A stretch of 64,000 bases of DNA from Aquiflexum balticum DSM 16537. Its GTDB lineage: Bacteria; Bacteroidota; Bacteroidia; Cytophagales; Cyclobacteriaceae. Below, in pieces: positions 44,629 to 54,080 of the stretch; position 1 is the stretch's first letter, and each line of letters begins with the position of its first letter. A model generated the notes under the pieces. It was not told the DNA's origin and searched no databases. It saw nothing but the letters and a program-made list of their open reading frames with translations. Where the stretch lies: positions 4,916,001-4,980,000 of the forward strand of contig NZ_LT838813.1 of NCBI RefSeq assembly GCF_900176595.1. Direction: 5' to 3'. The position numbers were made by a program, and so were the translations under genes.

Positions 44629-45660
44629 ATGAAATTAGGTCAAGCAACAATTAAAGATATAGCAAAGGAACTCAATGTTTCTCCTTCCACAGTATCACGT
44701 GCTTTGAAAGACTATCCTGGGATAAGCGATGAAACGAAAAAAAAAGTAAAGGAACTTGCAGAACAACTCAATTACCGTCCGAATGCTGTGGCATTAAGTC
44801 TCAGAAAAAGCAAATCCTTTACCATCGGCGTAATTATTCCGGAAATTGTACATTTTTTCTTTTCTACAGTTATCAGCGGTATTGAAGAAGTGGCATTTGC
44901 CAATGGATACAATGTCATATTATGTCAGACAAATGAAAAATTGAGCAGAGAACACAGTAGCATCGAAACTATGCTATCCAATCAGATAGATGGTGTTCTT
45001 GTAAGTTTTTCGAGAGAAACAACGGATTTTGGGCATTTTGAAAAATTATTGGGATTGAATTTTCCCATCGTATTCTTCGATAGGTTACCGGACTTGGAAA
45101 ATATCACCACAGTGACTGTTAATGATTATCAAGGAGCATTTGATGCTGTCATTCATTTGATACAACAAGGATACAAGAGGATCATACATTTATCAGGACC
45201 ACAAAATCTTGCTATTGGAAAAATGAGAAAAGATGGCTACCTGGATGCATTGAAATCTGCCGGGATAAAAGTCAATCCGGAATGGATAATTGAATGCCCC
45301 ACTGGAACTGAAAAAGAAAGTTTTGATATTACCACTAAATTGTTTCAAAACGGAGAAAACAAACCTGATGCTATATTTGCCCATCACGATATAGTTGCGG
45401 CCGGAGCAATGATGGCATTAAAGTCTTTAAAATATAAGATTCCCGAAGATGTTGGCGTTGTGGGCTTTTCCAATTGGCAGTTTTCTTCAATGATTGACCC
45501 CCCGCTTTCCACAGTTTCCCAACCCGGCTTCAAAATCGGTGAGGAAGCTACCAAACTTTTACTGGAAATGATCAATAGAAAGAAAGGCCAAATTGGGGAA
45601 GCAATAAACGTAGTGTTAGAAACAGAACTCCTGGTAAGAAAATCTTCCGTGAAGATTTAA
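44629..45660 (+). CDS. LacI-family regulator of the starch/maltose locus
   Basis: A 343-aa regulator with helix-turn-helix ATIKDIAKELNVSPSTVSRAL (residues about 5-25), hinge YRPNAVALSLRKS and a sugar-sensing domain (FTIGVIIPEIVHFFFSTVISG, DGVLVSFSRET, YKRIIHLSGP, VGVVGFSNWQFSSMIDPPLS). It lies between a divergent SusE-like gene and a codirectional GH31-MFS pair. LacI-type operator sequences stand on both sides of it (44469-44492 and 45689-45700), so it probably controls both groups. Maltose or a maltodextrin is the presumed inducer. It resembles the LacI at 25370. Confidence 0.92.
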   Translation: MKLGQATIKDIAKELNVSPSTVSRALKDYPGISDETKKKVKELAEQLNYRPNAVALSLRKSKSFTIGVIIPEIVHFFFSTVISGIEEVAFANGYNVILCQTNEKLSREHSSIETMLSNQIDGVLVSFSRETTDFGHFEKLLGLNFPIVFFDRLPDLENITTVTVNDYQGAFDAVIHLIQQGYKRIIHLSGPQNLAIGKMRKDGYLDALKSAGIKVNPEWIIECPTGTEKESFDITTKLFQNGENKPDAIFAHHDIVAAGAMMALKSLKYKIPEDVGVVGFSNWQFSSMIDPPLSTVSQPGFKIGEEATKLLLEMINRKKGQIGEAINVVLETELLVRKSSVKI

Positions 45661-45688
45661 TTTTTTTTCATTTACAAGGAATTTTTAT

Positions 45689-45700
45689 GCAAACGTTTGA
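45689..45700. promoter_or_regulatory. Palindromic LacI-type operator upstream of GH31
   Basis: GCAAACGTTTGA contains the perfect 10-bp palindrome CAAACGTTTG centred on CG, the usual LacI-family operator form. It lies about 170 bp upstream of the GH31 gene and just after the lacI stop, so it likely controls the GH31-MFS pair. Confidence 0.65.
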
Positions 45701-45869
45701 ATACTTCGATTTGTCAGAAAATGGGTATTTATATGTTTAAATTCTGTTTTCGAATCAATCGACAATGGTTTCACTCATTTTATACTTAAATAATCCTTCC
45801 TAACTTAGTCCGTTAACTGCCTGAAAAAATTACCAAATGATACTTATAATTATCAATTAACGCTTAACG

Positions 45870-48299
45870 ATGACCAAGACCTCAAGCACCAAAAATAAAA
45901 AAAACCGAAACCTCTCAATCGATGATGTTGAAAGTTGGATTGAAAAAGAAAACGGAATCAAGGGAAAAACCAGTTCGGCAAATTTTGAAATTACTGTATT
46001 TGATGACTCTACTATAAGGATTCAGATTACGAGGGAAAATTCCTTCAGCCCCAACCCATACAGCGTAATCAAAGATCCCCAAAAGAATAATTTCAAAATC
46101 AATAAGAGTAAAGAGCAAGTTTGGGTCAAAACATCCAAAATACACCTTTCGGTCAATTTATCCCCTTTCTATCTGACCTTCCATACCCCGGCAGGAAAAA
46201 TCATTAATCAAGATGATCCCTCCTTCTCAGTATCATGGTTGGGAACAGAAGTGACAAATTATAAGAAAGTCCACAAGAATGAGAAATTCATTGGACTGGG
46301 CGAGAAGACCGGAAACCTGGACCGAGCAGGTAAAGCATATACCAATTGGAACACAGATTATTTTGCATACGGAGTCGGAGATGATCCTCTTTACATGAGT
46401 ATTCCTTTCTATTTGGGGATACACAACGAACTCTGCTATGGAATATTTTTTGATAATACCCACAAGACAGTTTTCAATTTTGGAGCCTCAAACAATAGGT
46501 TTGTTTATTATTCAGCAGAAGATGGGGATATGGACTATTACTTTTTCCATGATGACTCCATTTCCAAAATCATAAGTTCATATACGGAACTTACCGGTAA
46601 AATGGAAATGCCTCCTGCATGGTCATTGGGATTCCAACAATGCAGATATTCCTATTACCCTGAATCGGAGGTATTAAATCTTTCGAAAACTTTCCGGGAC
46701 AAGGACATGCCTGCAGATGTGATTTACCTTGATATCCATCATATGGAAAAGTATAAGGTTTTCACTTTTGATGGTATAAAATTCCCGGATCCCAAAAGCT
46801 TGATCAAATCCTTAAAAGAAAAAGGATTCAGGGTAGTGGTAATTATGGATCCTGGAATAAAAACCGATAAAGGATATTTACCTTATGATGAAGGGCTCCA
46901 AAAAGACCTATTTGTCAAATTTCCTGATGGGGATGTTTATGAGGGTCAGGTTTGGCCGGGATGGTGTGCATTTCCGGATTTTACCAAGCCTGAAACAAGA
47001 AAATGGTGGGCAGAAAAAATGGAATTTTATTTCGAAGCCGGTGTGGACGGATATTGGACCGATATGAATGAACCCGCTTCATGGGGCCAATTTACACCCA
47101 ACCTGATCGAATTCCACTATGAAGGTGAAGAGGTCAGCCACCGTAAAGCCAGAAATATTTATGGATTCCAAATGGCGAGAAGTGCTATGGAAGGTAGTCT
47201 GTTACATAGACCTGAAGAAAGGCCATTTGTCCTGACACGTTCAGGATTTTCGGGAATACAGCGATATGCCGCAGCATGGACCGGAGACAATTTTGCGAGC
47301 GAAGAACATATGATGGCGGGTATCAGATTGGTAAATAGTCTTGGCTTAAGCGGCGTGGCATTTTCAGGTTATGATGTAGGAGGATTTGCTGGGGAAGCTA
47401 CCAAATCACTTTTCGCAAGATGGATGAGTATTGCGGCATTTTCCCCCCTTTATCGGGCACATTCCATGATCAACAGCAATGATGCCGAACCATGGGCATT
47501 CGGTGAGGAAGTTGAGGAGATTTCCAGAAATTATATGAAATTGAGGTATAAACTCCTTCCTACCATTTATAGCAGTTATTATCAAAGCACCTTTTCCGGA
47601 TTGCCTTTAGCCAAGAGTTTGGCAATAGATTATCCATATGACAAGAAAATTTACGAGACTGCTTTTCAAAACCAATATATTTTCTGTGACAGAATTCTTG
47701 TTGCGCCGGTAGAGAGTACCAAAGAAATCACCAAAGTCTATCTTCCGGAGGGAGATTGGTATTACCTTTATGATGGCACCAAACATAAAGGCAAACAGAC
47801 TGTTTATCAGGACTGTCCTTTGAACTATCTGCCCGCTTATGTCAAAGCAGGAGAAATTCTTTCCTTACAATCCGATATTTCCCATACCGAGGAAACCAAT
47901 GACGGGATTCTTTATCTTCATCTTTATCATGGTAACGACAAATCGGTATATATCCATTATGAGGACGATGGCATCAGTCATGAATATAAAAATGGTGCTT
48001 ATTTTAAAAGAGAGATAGAATGGAATTCCAAAACCGGAAATTTGATGTTTTCAAAGCCTGAAGGAAAGTTTGAAACTGGGTATAATAAAATCAAACTTTA
48101 TTTCCATGGAATTGAAGTTGATTCGATTAAATATGGTGGAAAAACTATTCAACATAATTTAGAAGATGTCTCTTTTTTAAAAAAATTGACAGAGTTTGAT
48201 CCATTACCGGAACACGATCATCCTTTTTACGAAATGGAGGATGTCCCCTGTGTTGTACTGGACCATATTCTTGATCTTTTCACATTACAAGTCAACTGA
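45870..48299 (+). CDS. Alpha-glucosidase, GH31
   Basis: GH31 alpha-glucosidases release glucose from maltose and maltodextrins with retention. The 809-aa protein lacks a signal peptide (MTKTSSTKNKKNRNLS), so it should act in the cytoplasm on imported maltose. The N-terminal beta domain contains GLGEKTGNLDRAGKAYTNWN. Nucleophile Asp398 lies in DGYWTDMNEPASWG, and acid/base Asp473 in AAWTGDNFAS. RSGFSGIQRYA and SGYDVGGFAGE also fit the family. It precedes an MFS sugar transporter by 37 bp; the two form an import-and-cleave pair under the adjacent LacI. Confidence 0.94.
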   Translation: MTKTSSTKNKKNRNLSIDDVESWIEKENGIKGKTSSANFEITVFDDSTIRIQITRENSFSPNPYSVIKDPQKNNFKINKSKEQVWVKTSKIHLSVNLSPFYLTFHTPAGKIINQDDPSFSVSWLGTEVTNYKKVHKNEKFIGLGEKTGNLDRAGKAYTNWNTDYFAYGVGDDPLYMSIPFYLGIHNELCYGIFFDNTHKTVFNFGASNNRFVYYSAEDGDMDYYFFHDDSISKIISSYTELTGKMEMPPAWSLGFQQCRYSYYPESEVLNLSKTFRDKDMPADVIYLDIHHMEKYKVFTFDGIKFPDPKSLIKSLKEKGFRVVVIMDPGIKTDKGYLPYDEGLQKDLFVKFPDGDVYEGQVWPGWCAFPDFTKPETRKWWAEKMEFYFEAGVDGYWTDMNEPASWGQFTPNLIEFHYEGEEVSHRKARNIYGFQMARSAMEGSLLHRPEERPFVLTRSGFSGIQRYAAAWTGDNFASEEHMMAGIRLVNSLGLSGVAFSGYDVGGFAGEATKSLFARWMSIAAFSPLYRAHSMINSNDAEPWAFGEEVEEISRNYMKLRYKLLPTIYSSYYQSTFSGLPLAKSLAIDYPYDKKIYETAFQNQYIFCDRILVAPVESTKEITKVYLPEGDWYYLYDGTKHKGKQTVYQDCPLNYLPAYVKAGEILSLQSDISHTEETNDGILYLHLYHGNDKSVYIHYEDDGISHEYKNGAYFKREIEWNSKTGNLMFSKPEGKFETGYNKIKLYFHGIEVDSIKYGGKTIQHNLEDVSFLKKLTEFDPLPEHDHPFYEMEDVPCVVLDHILDLFTLQVN

Positions 48300-48336
48300 T
48301 TATTTATCCTGATCAATCCCTAACCAACCCAAAATA

Positions 48337-49671
48337 ATGCAATCAATAAGAGAAAAACCAAGACTTAGTTTTTGGCAAATCTGGAACATGAGTTTCGGAT
48401 TTTTGGGTATTCAGTTTGGATTTGCCCTTCAAGGTGGGTTCATGTCCAGAATATTTCAAACATTAGGAGCAGAAAAAGATGCTATTCCATTACTTTGGAT
48501 AGCTGCGCCTCTTACAGGATTAATCATTCAGCCAATAGTTGGCTACCTGAGTGATCGGACATGGCATGTGAAATTCGGAAGAAGAAGACCCTATTTTCTT
48601 ATTGGCGCTATATTGAGTACTTGTGCCTTATTTTTTGCTCCATATTCCAGCGCTTTGTGGATGGCAGCAGGTTCGTTATGGATTCTTGATGCATCCATCA
48701 ATATAAGCATGGAACCTTTCAGGGCTTTGGTTGCTGACAAACTTCCTGATAGTCAGCGCTCTTACGGTTTTGTGATTCAGACCCTTATCATTGGGATTGG
48801 TACTTGGATAGCGAGTAATCTGCCGTGGATGATGACACAAATTGGTGTCCCTAATACCGCAGCCCCGGGGGTTGTACCCGATTCAGTAAAATTTGCCTTC
48901 GCCATAGGTGCAGTAGTATTATTCAGTTCAATTTTATACACCATACTCACTACCAACGAATATCCTCCCGAAGATTTGGAGGCTTTCGAAAAAGAAAAAG
49001 AAGAAAATAAAGGTTTCTGGAACGGGTTCAAAGAAATATTCAAGAACATCTCGGGCATGCCCAATGTCATGAAAAAACTTGGGGTGGTTCAGTTTTTTTC
49101 CTGGTTTGCTTTCTTTACCATGTGGAGTTTTGCTACGCCGGCTATTACAGAACATATCTTTAAAGCAACAGATACTACTTCCTTGGCCTACAATAATGCG
49201 GCAGATAGTGTGGGGAATTACTTGGGCACCTATGGACTGATTTCCATGTTTTATGCGTTGATCTTGGCTTTTATCACCAGCAAAGTCAAGATCAACAGAA
49301 AATTGGTCCATATGCTCAGTCTGATGGCTGGCGGTTCGGGCTTTATCCTGATATACTTTATTACAGAGCCTTGGATGCTGCATATCTGTTTTGCACTGGT
49401 GGGAATTGCCTGGGCCAGTATTCTTTCGATGCCTTATGCTATGCTTTCCAGTTCAGTCAATCCCAAACAAATGGGTGTTTACATGGGAATTTTCAATATG
49501 TTTATTGTAATTCCTCAGATTGTAGCAGCATTGGGTGGCATCAATTTGATGTATAAATTTCTGTTTGGGGAAGAAGTGATTTATACGATGGTTCTAGCAG
49601 GTACTTCGTTGATAGTTGCGGGTTTTGCCAATTTGTTGATTACAGACAGAAATGCAACGCATGATGGGTAG
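48337..49671 (+). CDS. MFS sugar transporter (SLC45 / maltose-type)
   Basis: A 444-aa inner-membrane protein with 12 predicted helices. The MFS loop signature GYLSDRTWHVKFGRRRPYFLIG is close to the glycoside-pentoside / SLC45 group, which includes sucrose and maltose/H+ symporters. MEPFRALVADKLPDSQRSYGF is a second conserved loop. A central cytoplasmic loop is charged (EAFEKEKEENKGF). Position after the cytoplasmic GH31 suggests maltose uptake. Its TAG stop merges with the left arm of a repeat element (AGTGTTCAGTG). Confidence 0.9.
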   Translation: MQSIREKPRLSFWQIWNMSFGFLGIQFGFALQGGFMSRIFQTLGAEKDAIPLLWIAAPLTGLIIQPIVGYLSDRTWHVKFGRRRPYFLIGAILSTCALFFAPYSSALWMAAGSLWILDASINISMEPFRALVADKLPDSQRSYGFVIQTLIIGIGTWIASNLPWMMTQIGVPNTAAPGVVPDSVKFAFAIGAVVLFSSILYTILTTNEYPPEDLEAFEKEKEENKGFWNGFKEIFKNISGMPNVMKKLGVVQFFSWFAFFTMWSFATPAITEHIFKATDTTSLAYNNAADSVGNYLGTYGLISMFYALILAFITSKVKINRKLVHMLSLMAGGSGFILIYFITEPWMLHICFALVGIAWASILSMPYAMLSSSVNPKQMGVYMGIFNMFIVIPQIVAALGGINLMYKFLFGEEVIYTMVLAGTSLIVAGFANLLITDRNATHDG

Positions 49672-49909
49672 TGTTCAGTGTTCAGCAAACAGTGGTCAGT
49701 CGGCATCTTCCTCAGTGGTCAGTCGGCATCTGTAGACAGACCATCGGTTCTCAAGGGTGAGTAGGTTAGTAGAGAGTCGTGGGAGGCAGTGTTCAGACCT
49801 GGCAGTAGGCTAGCGTGCCATTGAGAGCTGAGTACTCATTACCGAGACTACTACATCCAACAACTGACTGCTGCTCCCTGCAAACTGACACACTGTAAAC
49901 TGAATACTG
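49671..49909. repeat. Inverted degenerate-repeat element, CAGT-type arms
   Basis: No gene is present. The left arm (49671-49738) is made of variants of CAGTGTTCAG and contains CAGTGGTCAGTCGGCATCT twice exactly (49690-49708 and 49713-49731). The right arm (about 49861-49909) ends CTGAATACTG, whose complement CAGTATTCAG matches the left unit with one change, so the arms are inverted. Between them is about 120 bp of unrelated sequence. The left arm begins at the A of the MFS stop codon TAG; the right arm ends 31 nt before the next start codon. Confidence 0.65.
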
Positions 49910-49940
49910 CTTCACCTAGACAAACGGAAAAGAGACAAAA

Positions 49941-50810
49941 ATGGAAAAAATAAGAATCACTGGAGTTCCTGAACATTTCAATTACCCTTGGCTCAAAGTA
50001 ATTGAATCGCAGCCTTTCAGAAATGATGGCTTGGAATTAGAGTGGGTCAATGAACCGAAAGGTTCAGGAGCTATGAATAAAGCCTTGCGTGAAGGGGAAA
50101 CAGATCTTGCGGTTGTTCTCACTGAAAGTTTTGTCAAGGACAAGATTGAAGGAAATCCAGGGCTTATGATTGGTTTACATGTGGCTTCCCCACTTATCTG
50201 GGGAATTCATATATCGGGTAAATCTTCCTTTAATGAACTCAAGCAACTAGCAAACTTTCCTTTTCTTATCAGCCGTTATGGTTCCGGATCACATTTGATG
50301 GCCTATGTACTGGCTAAAAGAGAAAATTGGGTACTTAAGGATCTGAAATTTGAAGTTATTGGAGATTTGGAAGGAGCAAAAAAAGCTTTGGGCCAATCTG
50401 ATACAAAAATTTTTCTATGGGAAAAATTCACAACCAAGCCACTGGTTGATCAGGGAATATTCAAACGCGTCGGCGAATTACCTACACCTTGGCCTTGCTT
50501 CGCTTTGGTTGCTCACCCTAAATCATTGAAAAAAAATGTTGAAACGATAAGAGTCCTAAGAGACTTGGTATATGAAGAGTCTTCCCGGTTAAGTAAGCAG
50601 CCGAATCTATCCAAAGAATTAAGCGACTTTTACAATATCAAAGAAGATGATATCAAGTTTTGGTTAAGTCAGACTACTTGGGCAAATCAAGCAGTTATTT
50701 CTAAGAGTATGGTGGAAAATACCATGTTGGAATTGATGGAACTGGGTTTAATTGGGGAAAAAATGGATGTGGAAAAAATGATTTTCAATTCATTAGTTGA
50801 ACTTGTTTAA
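49941..50810 (+). CDS. Cytoplasmic PBP2-fold substrate-binding-like protein
   Basis: A 289-aa protein with the type 2 periplasmic-binding-protein fold: IRITGVPEHFNYPWLKVIES, DLAVVLTESFV, FLISRYGSGSHLMAYVLA and a C-terminal helical part. It resembles the Ca3427-like branch related to thiamine-precursor or taurine/nitrate binding proteins. There is no signal peptide or lipobox, and no ABC permease or ATPase nearby, so it is not an ordinary transporter component. It may be a ligand sensor or enzyme. Its 3' end overlaps the convergent histidine kinase gene by 26 bp. Function unknown. Confidence 0.7.
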   Translation: MEKIRITGVPEHFNYPWLKVIESQPFRNDGLELEWVNEPKGSGAMNKALREGETDLAVVLTESFVKDKIEGNPGLMIGLHVASPLIWGIHISGKSSFNELKQLANFPFLISRYGSGSHLMAYVLAKRENWVLKDLKFEVIGDLEGAKKALGQSDTKIFLWEKFTTKPLVDQGIFKRVGELPTPWPCFALVAHPKSLKKNVETIRVLRDLVYEESSRLSKQPNLSKELSDFYNIKEDDIKFWLSQTTWANQAVISKSMVENTMLELMELGLIGEKMDVEKMIFNSLVELV

Positions 50811-52740
50811 CCCCTACTCCCTGAAGCGAGATGGTTACTGTAGTTCCTTCACCTTTTTTGCTTACCATGGAAAATTTCCCTCCCATCAAATCCAAAAACC
50901 CTTTGCTGAGATTCAGTCCCAATCCTGTACCTTTTTCCTTTTCAGTTCCAACGCTCGATTCCAATAAGGAAACCTGACCATTTAGGATTGTCTCTAATTG
51001 AATTTCACTCATTCCGAGTCCATGATCCTGAATCACCAAATTCAGTAATTCTCCCTCTCTAAAAGAGTAAATATCAATTTTTGATCCTTTTTTGGAAAAC
51101 TTTATTGCATTACTTAACAGATTACGAACAACAATCTGCAAAAGATCCTGATCTACAACTACCATTTCTTTATCGTCCACAACAAGGTTAATAATTATTT
51201 CCTTTGATATTGCCTGATGGTTCAATAGGTCTAAGCATGGTTTTATAACCTTAATCAAATTGGTTGGTGCTAAATGAACATTAAAACCCTCCATTTGAGA
51301 TTTGGACCAGCTGAGAATATTATCGATGTTTTCAAAAAGACCATCTACATTTCTTTTCAAAATATGTGAAATACCTTCAAATTCCTCTTTGGTAAGCTCT
51401 TGGGAATGCAGGAGATCCAAAACTCCTTTCAACTGGGCAACGGGACTCTTCAAATCATGACCTAAAATGGAGAGGATCCTATTTTTCATGCTATTGGATT
51501 CAGAAAGTTCTTCAGATTTCAACTCAATTTCTTTCTTTTGTTTATCCAATAAAATTCTTTTAGCCTTTAATCTTTCATTTGCCCGCTTCAGTTTTTTGTT
51601 GAAAATGAAAAGCCAAGCAAGAAGCGTAACACAAATGATGATAGCCAAACCTCCCATAATCACCATCCTTTTAATGGACTTTAATTCCAATTCTTTTAAA
51701 GAATTTTCGATTTTGAGGTAACTGATTTCGGCTTCTGATTTCTCTACCTCAAGCATCGCCTGAAGCAAAGACATCCGGTCTTCATCTATTTCATCTTCTC
51801 TTTTGTCTTTCAATTCGGCAAATAACTTATGGTATTGATAAGCAGTAGAAACATCTCCAAGAGAATGATAAACCGATGCCAAAACCTGGAAGGTTTCTAT
51901 CAATTCTTCTCGATATCCATTTTCTTCAGAAACTTTCCTTCCCTTACCAAGATAATCGAGGGATTTATCAAGATCTCCCTTTAGGAAATAGGCTTTGCCC
52001 AACCGATGAAAAACCGAAGCTTCAAAGGTTTTGAGACGGTGGTGGGAAGCAACCGAAAGGGCATATTCGTATGTTTTGATAGCTGAATCCAATTCAGATT
52101 TGGCTAAAAAAATATCCCCGATCACTCTATTGGAAAAACTTGTGAAATAAATCAAATTTTCATTTTTATTACTTTGCAAAGCAGTCCGGGCAAAATATAA
52201 AGCAGAATCCAATTCACCGACAAACGAAAGATTCAAAGCAAGATTATTCAAACTTCGGATGGTGAGAAAAGAATCATCTATTTCAAGTCCTAATTGATAT
52301 GCCTCTCTAAAACTCTTAATTGCTTCCGTAAAATTTTTTCTTTGGTAATAAAGGGCTCCGAGATTGTTCAAGGCCATTCCAGTTTCAAATTCATCTTCAA
52401 ACTTCAACCCAAGAAGATATGCATCTTTGGAATATCTAAAAGACTTGTCCCAAATCCCTAATCTGTAATAAACCCAGCCAAGATTACCTTTTGCCTTCAT
52501 CAACTGTAGACTGTCACCAAGGCTTAAAGCCAAACTTTCGGCCTGAATACCCCATTTTAGTGCCTGTTGGGTATCTTTTTCTCTAATTAAAAATGTTATT
52601 CTATTCAGGGTATTTAGCCTGTCAGCATCATTGTTTTCGGTCAAAACAATTTTATTCAAACTATCCACTTCTTGCATTTGAGCAAAAAGATCGATCGTCA
52701 TTATAAAACTCATCAACCCAAAAAGGATGATTCTAATCAT
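50785..52740 (-). CDS. Orphan sensor histidine kinase with periplasmic TPR domain
   Basis: A 651-aa membrane kinase: signal peptide (about 1-20), five to seven TPR repeats (about 30-320; for example LGNLGWVYYRLGIWDKSFRYS and ALNNLGALYYQRKNFTEAIKS), a coiled coil, one transmembrane helix (about 358-380, VIMGGLAIIICVTLLAWLFI), a HisKA domain with phospho-His428 in ILGHDLKSPVAQL, and an HATPase domain with N-box LLSNAIKFS, G1 DHGLGMS and G2 GTGLGLNLSKGF. All catalytic motifs are intact. No response regulator is nearby, and no PAS or receiver domain is attached. Confidence 0.92.
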   Translation of the reverse strand: MIRIILFGLMSFIMTIDLFAQMQEVDSLNKIVLTENNDADRLNTLNRITFLIREKDTQQALKWGIQAESLALSLGDSLQLMKAKGNLGWVYYRLGIWDKSFRYSKDAYLLGLKFEDEFETGMALNNLGALYYQRKNFTEAIKSFREAYQLGLEIDDSFLTIRSLNNLALNLSFVGELDSALYFARTALQSNKNENLIYFTSFSNRVIGDIFLAKSELDSAIKTYEYALSVASHHRLKTFEASVFHRLGKAYFLKGDLDKSLDYLGKGRKVSEENGYREELIETFQVLASVYHSLGDVSTAYQYHKLFAELKDKREDEIDEDRMSLLQAMLEVEKSEAEISYLKIENSLKELELKSIKRMVIMGGLAIIICVTLLAWLFIFNKKLKRANERLKAKRILLDKQKKEIELKSEELSESNSMKNRILSILGHDLKSPVAQLKGVLDLLHSQELTKEEFEGISHILKRNVDGLFENIDNILSWSKSQMEGFNVHLAPTNLIKVIKPCLDLLNHQAISKEIIINLVVDDKEMVVVDQDLLQIVVRNLLSNAIKFSKKGSKIDIYSFREGELLNLVIQDHGLGMSEIQLETILNGQVSLLESSVGTEKEKGTGLGLNLSKGFLDLMGGKFSMVSKKGEGTTVTISLQGVGVKQVQLMN

Positions 52741-52821
52741 AAATTCTGTTATTCTTTGGAAAAAAGGAAATTAAATATGTTTGAAAAAAAAATTGTAACC
52801 AAATCTTAAGGTGTTTTTTCA

Positions 52822-54063
52822 TTAATTACTTTTAAAGGCTATCGGATCAGTGGGAGAAATGGGATAATTAAGTACATAACCATTTGTTTCGATATCTCCT
52901 AAAACCCTTAATCCGGATACATGTGGGGCAGCCATGGAAGTACCTGTTTCAACCCTGTAACTATTTCCGACCCAGGTCGAAAGTATAGAAATACCCGGCG
53001 CACCATATTTTATTGGTGGTCCAAAATGAGAAAACCAAGCATACCTATCTCTCGAATCAAAAGCAGAAACAGTAATAGTATAATTGCCATTCACTCTGGC
53101 TGGACTGAAAGAGGTGGCAGGTAATCTTGAGTTTCCTGATGCAATGACCATCCAAACCCTTCTTTTTTCGGACACTCTCAACACTGCTTCATCCAGTGCT
53201 GTACTGGAATCAAATCCACCGAAACTTAAATTTGCCACGTCACCTGGAATACCTCTGACCCCGATATGTTCAATGCCAGCTATCATACCGGAATAAGTGA
53301 AATTCGCATAAGGCCCAAAGAAAATCTTTACCGGTACAAGAGGAACTCCGGCAGCTATTCCAACAACTCCAAACTTATTATCCAATGCCCCCACTGTCCC
53401 GGCAACATGAGTCCCATGTCCATGTTCATCGTTTAGATTCCAGTCTTTCTTTTTGGGATTGTATGCATCAAATCCTTTTTTGATATCCACATTCAAATCC
53501 GGATGATCCAATTGAATGCCCGTATCCACTATAAAAACACTGTTTCTTCCTGAATACTGAAATGGACCACCAACCCTTTTTATACCCCAAGGCAAAACTT
53601 GAGTACTTGGGTCAGTATCTTCATTTCCTTTGAAAGGTGGTTTGTCAACGGGTTTTCCAAGGGTTCCCATCCTATCCTGCTCAATATATTTGACTCTTGG
53701 ATCTTTTTGCAGCTTGGACAACACATCTTTATCAATCTTGGCGCAAAATCCGGTCAGTGCTAAGGAATATACCCTTTCAAGATTTTCATCTGATATTTTA
53801 TATTCTTTGAATAAACTGCCGATTTCTTTTCTCATCAAGGAGTGACTGCCCTCATAATCTGAATCGTCTATTCTGAAAGAGATCAGATTTTCGTGCAAAA
53901 CCACTATATATTGGCCCTCAATCGGAGTGGTTTTTGAAACTTGAAACAGATCAGAATTGTCAATCGAATTGATTTCCTGAAACTTCTCTTCGCTACAGGA
54001 ATAAAACGCAACAGCCAGAATTACAAACAAATAGCGTTTGAAAAATAGTTTGGGTGATTTCAT
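52822..54063 (-). CDS. Lipoprotein subtilisin-like serine peptidase, S8
   Basis: A 413-aa subtilase. A lipobox (AVAFYSC, Cys23) predicts lipidation. Residues about 50-130 form an I9-type propeptide (YIVVLHENL, VKYIEQDR). The catalytic domain has Asp180 in FIVDTGIQLDHPDL, His216 in HGHGTHVAGTVG, oxyanion Asn311 in IASGNSR and Ser376 in TGTSMAAPHVSG. Only about 37 residues follow the serine, so the domain ends early compared with many subtilases but the triad is complete. Its start is 17 bp downstream of an unknown secreted protein gene, suggesting cotranscription. Confidence 0.92.
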   Translation of the reverse strand: MKSPKLFFKRYLFVILAVAFYSCSEEKFQEINSIDNSDLFQVSKTTPIEGQYIVVLHENLISFRIDDSDYEGSHSLMRKEIGSLFKEYKISDENLERVYSLALTGFCAKIDKDVLSKLQKDPRVKYIEQDRMGTLGKPVDKPPFKGNEDTDPSTQVLPWGIKRVGGPFQYSGRNSVFIVDTGIQLDHPDLNVDIKKGFDAYNPKKKDWNLNDEHGHGTHVAGTVGALDNKFGVVGIAAGVPLVPVKIFFGPYANFTYSGMIAGIEHIGVRGIPGDVANLSFGGFDSSTALDEAVLRVSEKRRVWMVIASGNSRLPATSFSPARVNGNYTITVSAFDSRDRYAWFSHFGPPIKYGAPGISILSTWVGNSYRVETGTSMAAPHVSGLRVLGDIETNGYVLNYPISPTDPIAFKSN

Positions 54064-54080
54064 AAAATAAATTTAAATAG

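Noticed and set aside
49690-49731. Two identical 19-nt direct repeats resembling the start of a CRISPR array.
   Set aside because: Only two copies, with a four-base gap instead of a spacer, inside a degenerate repeat arm. No cas genes.
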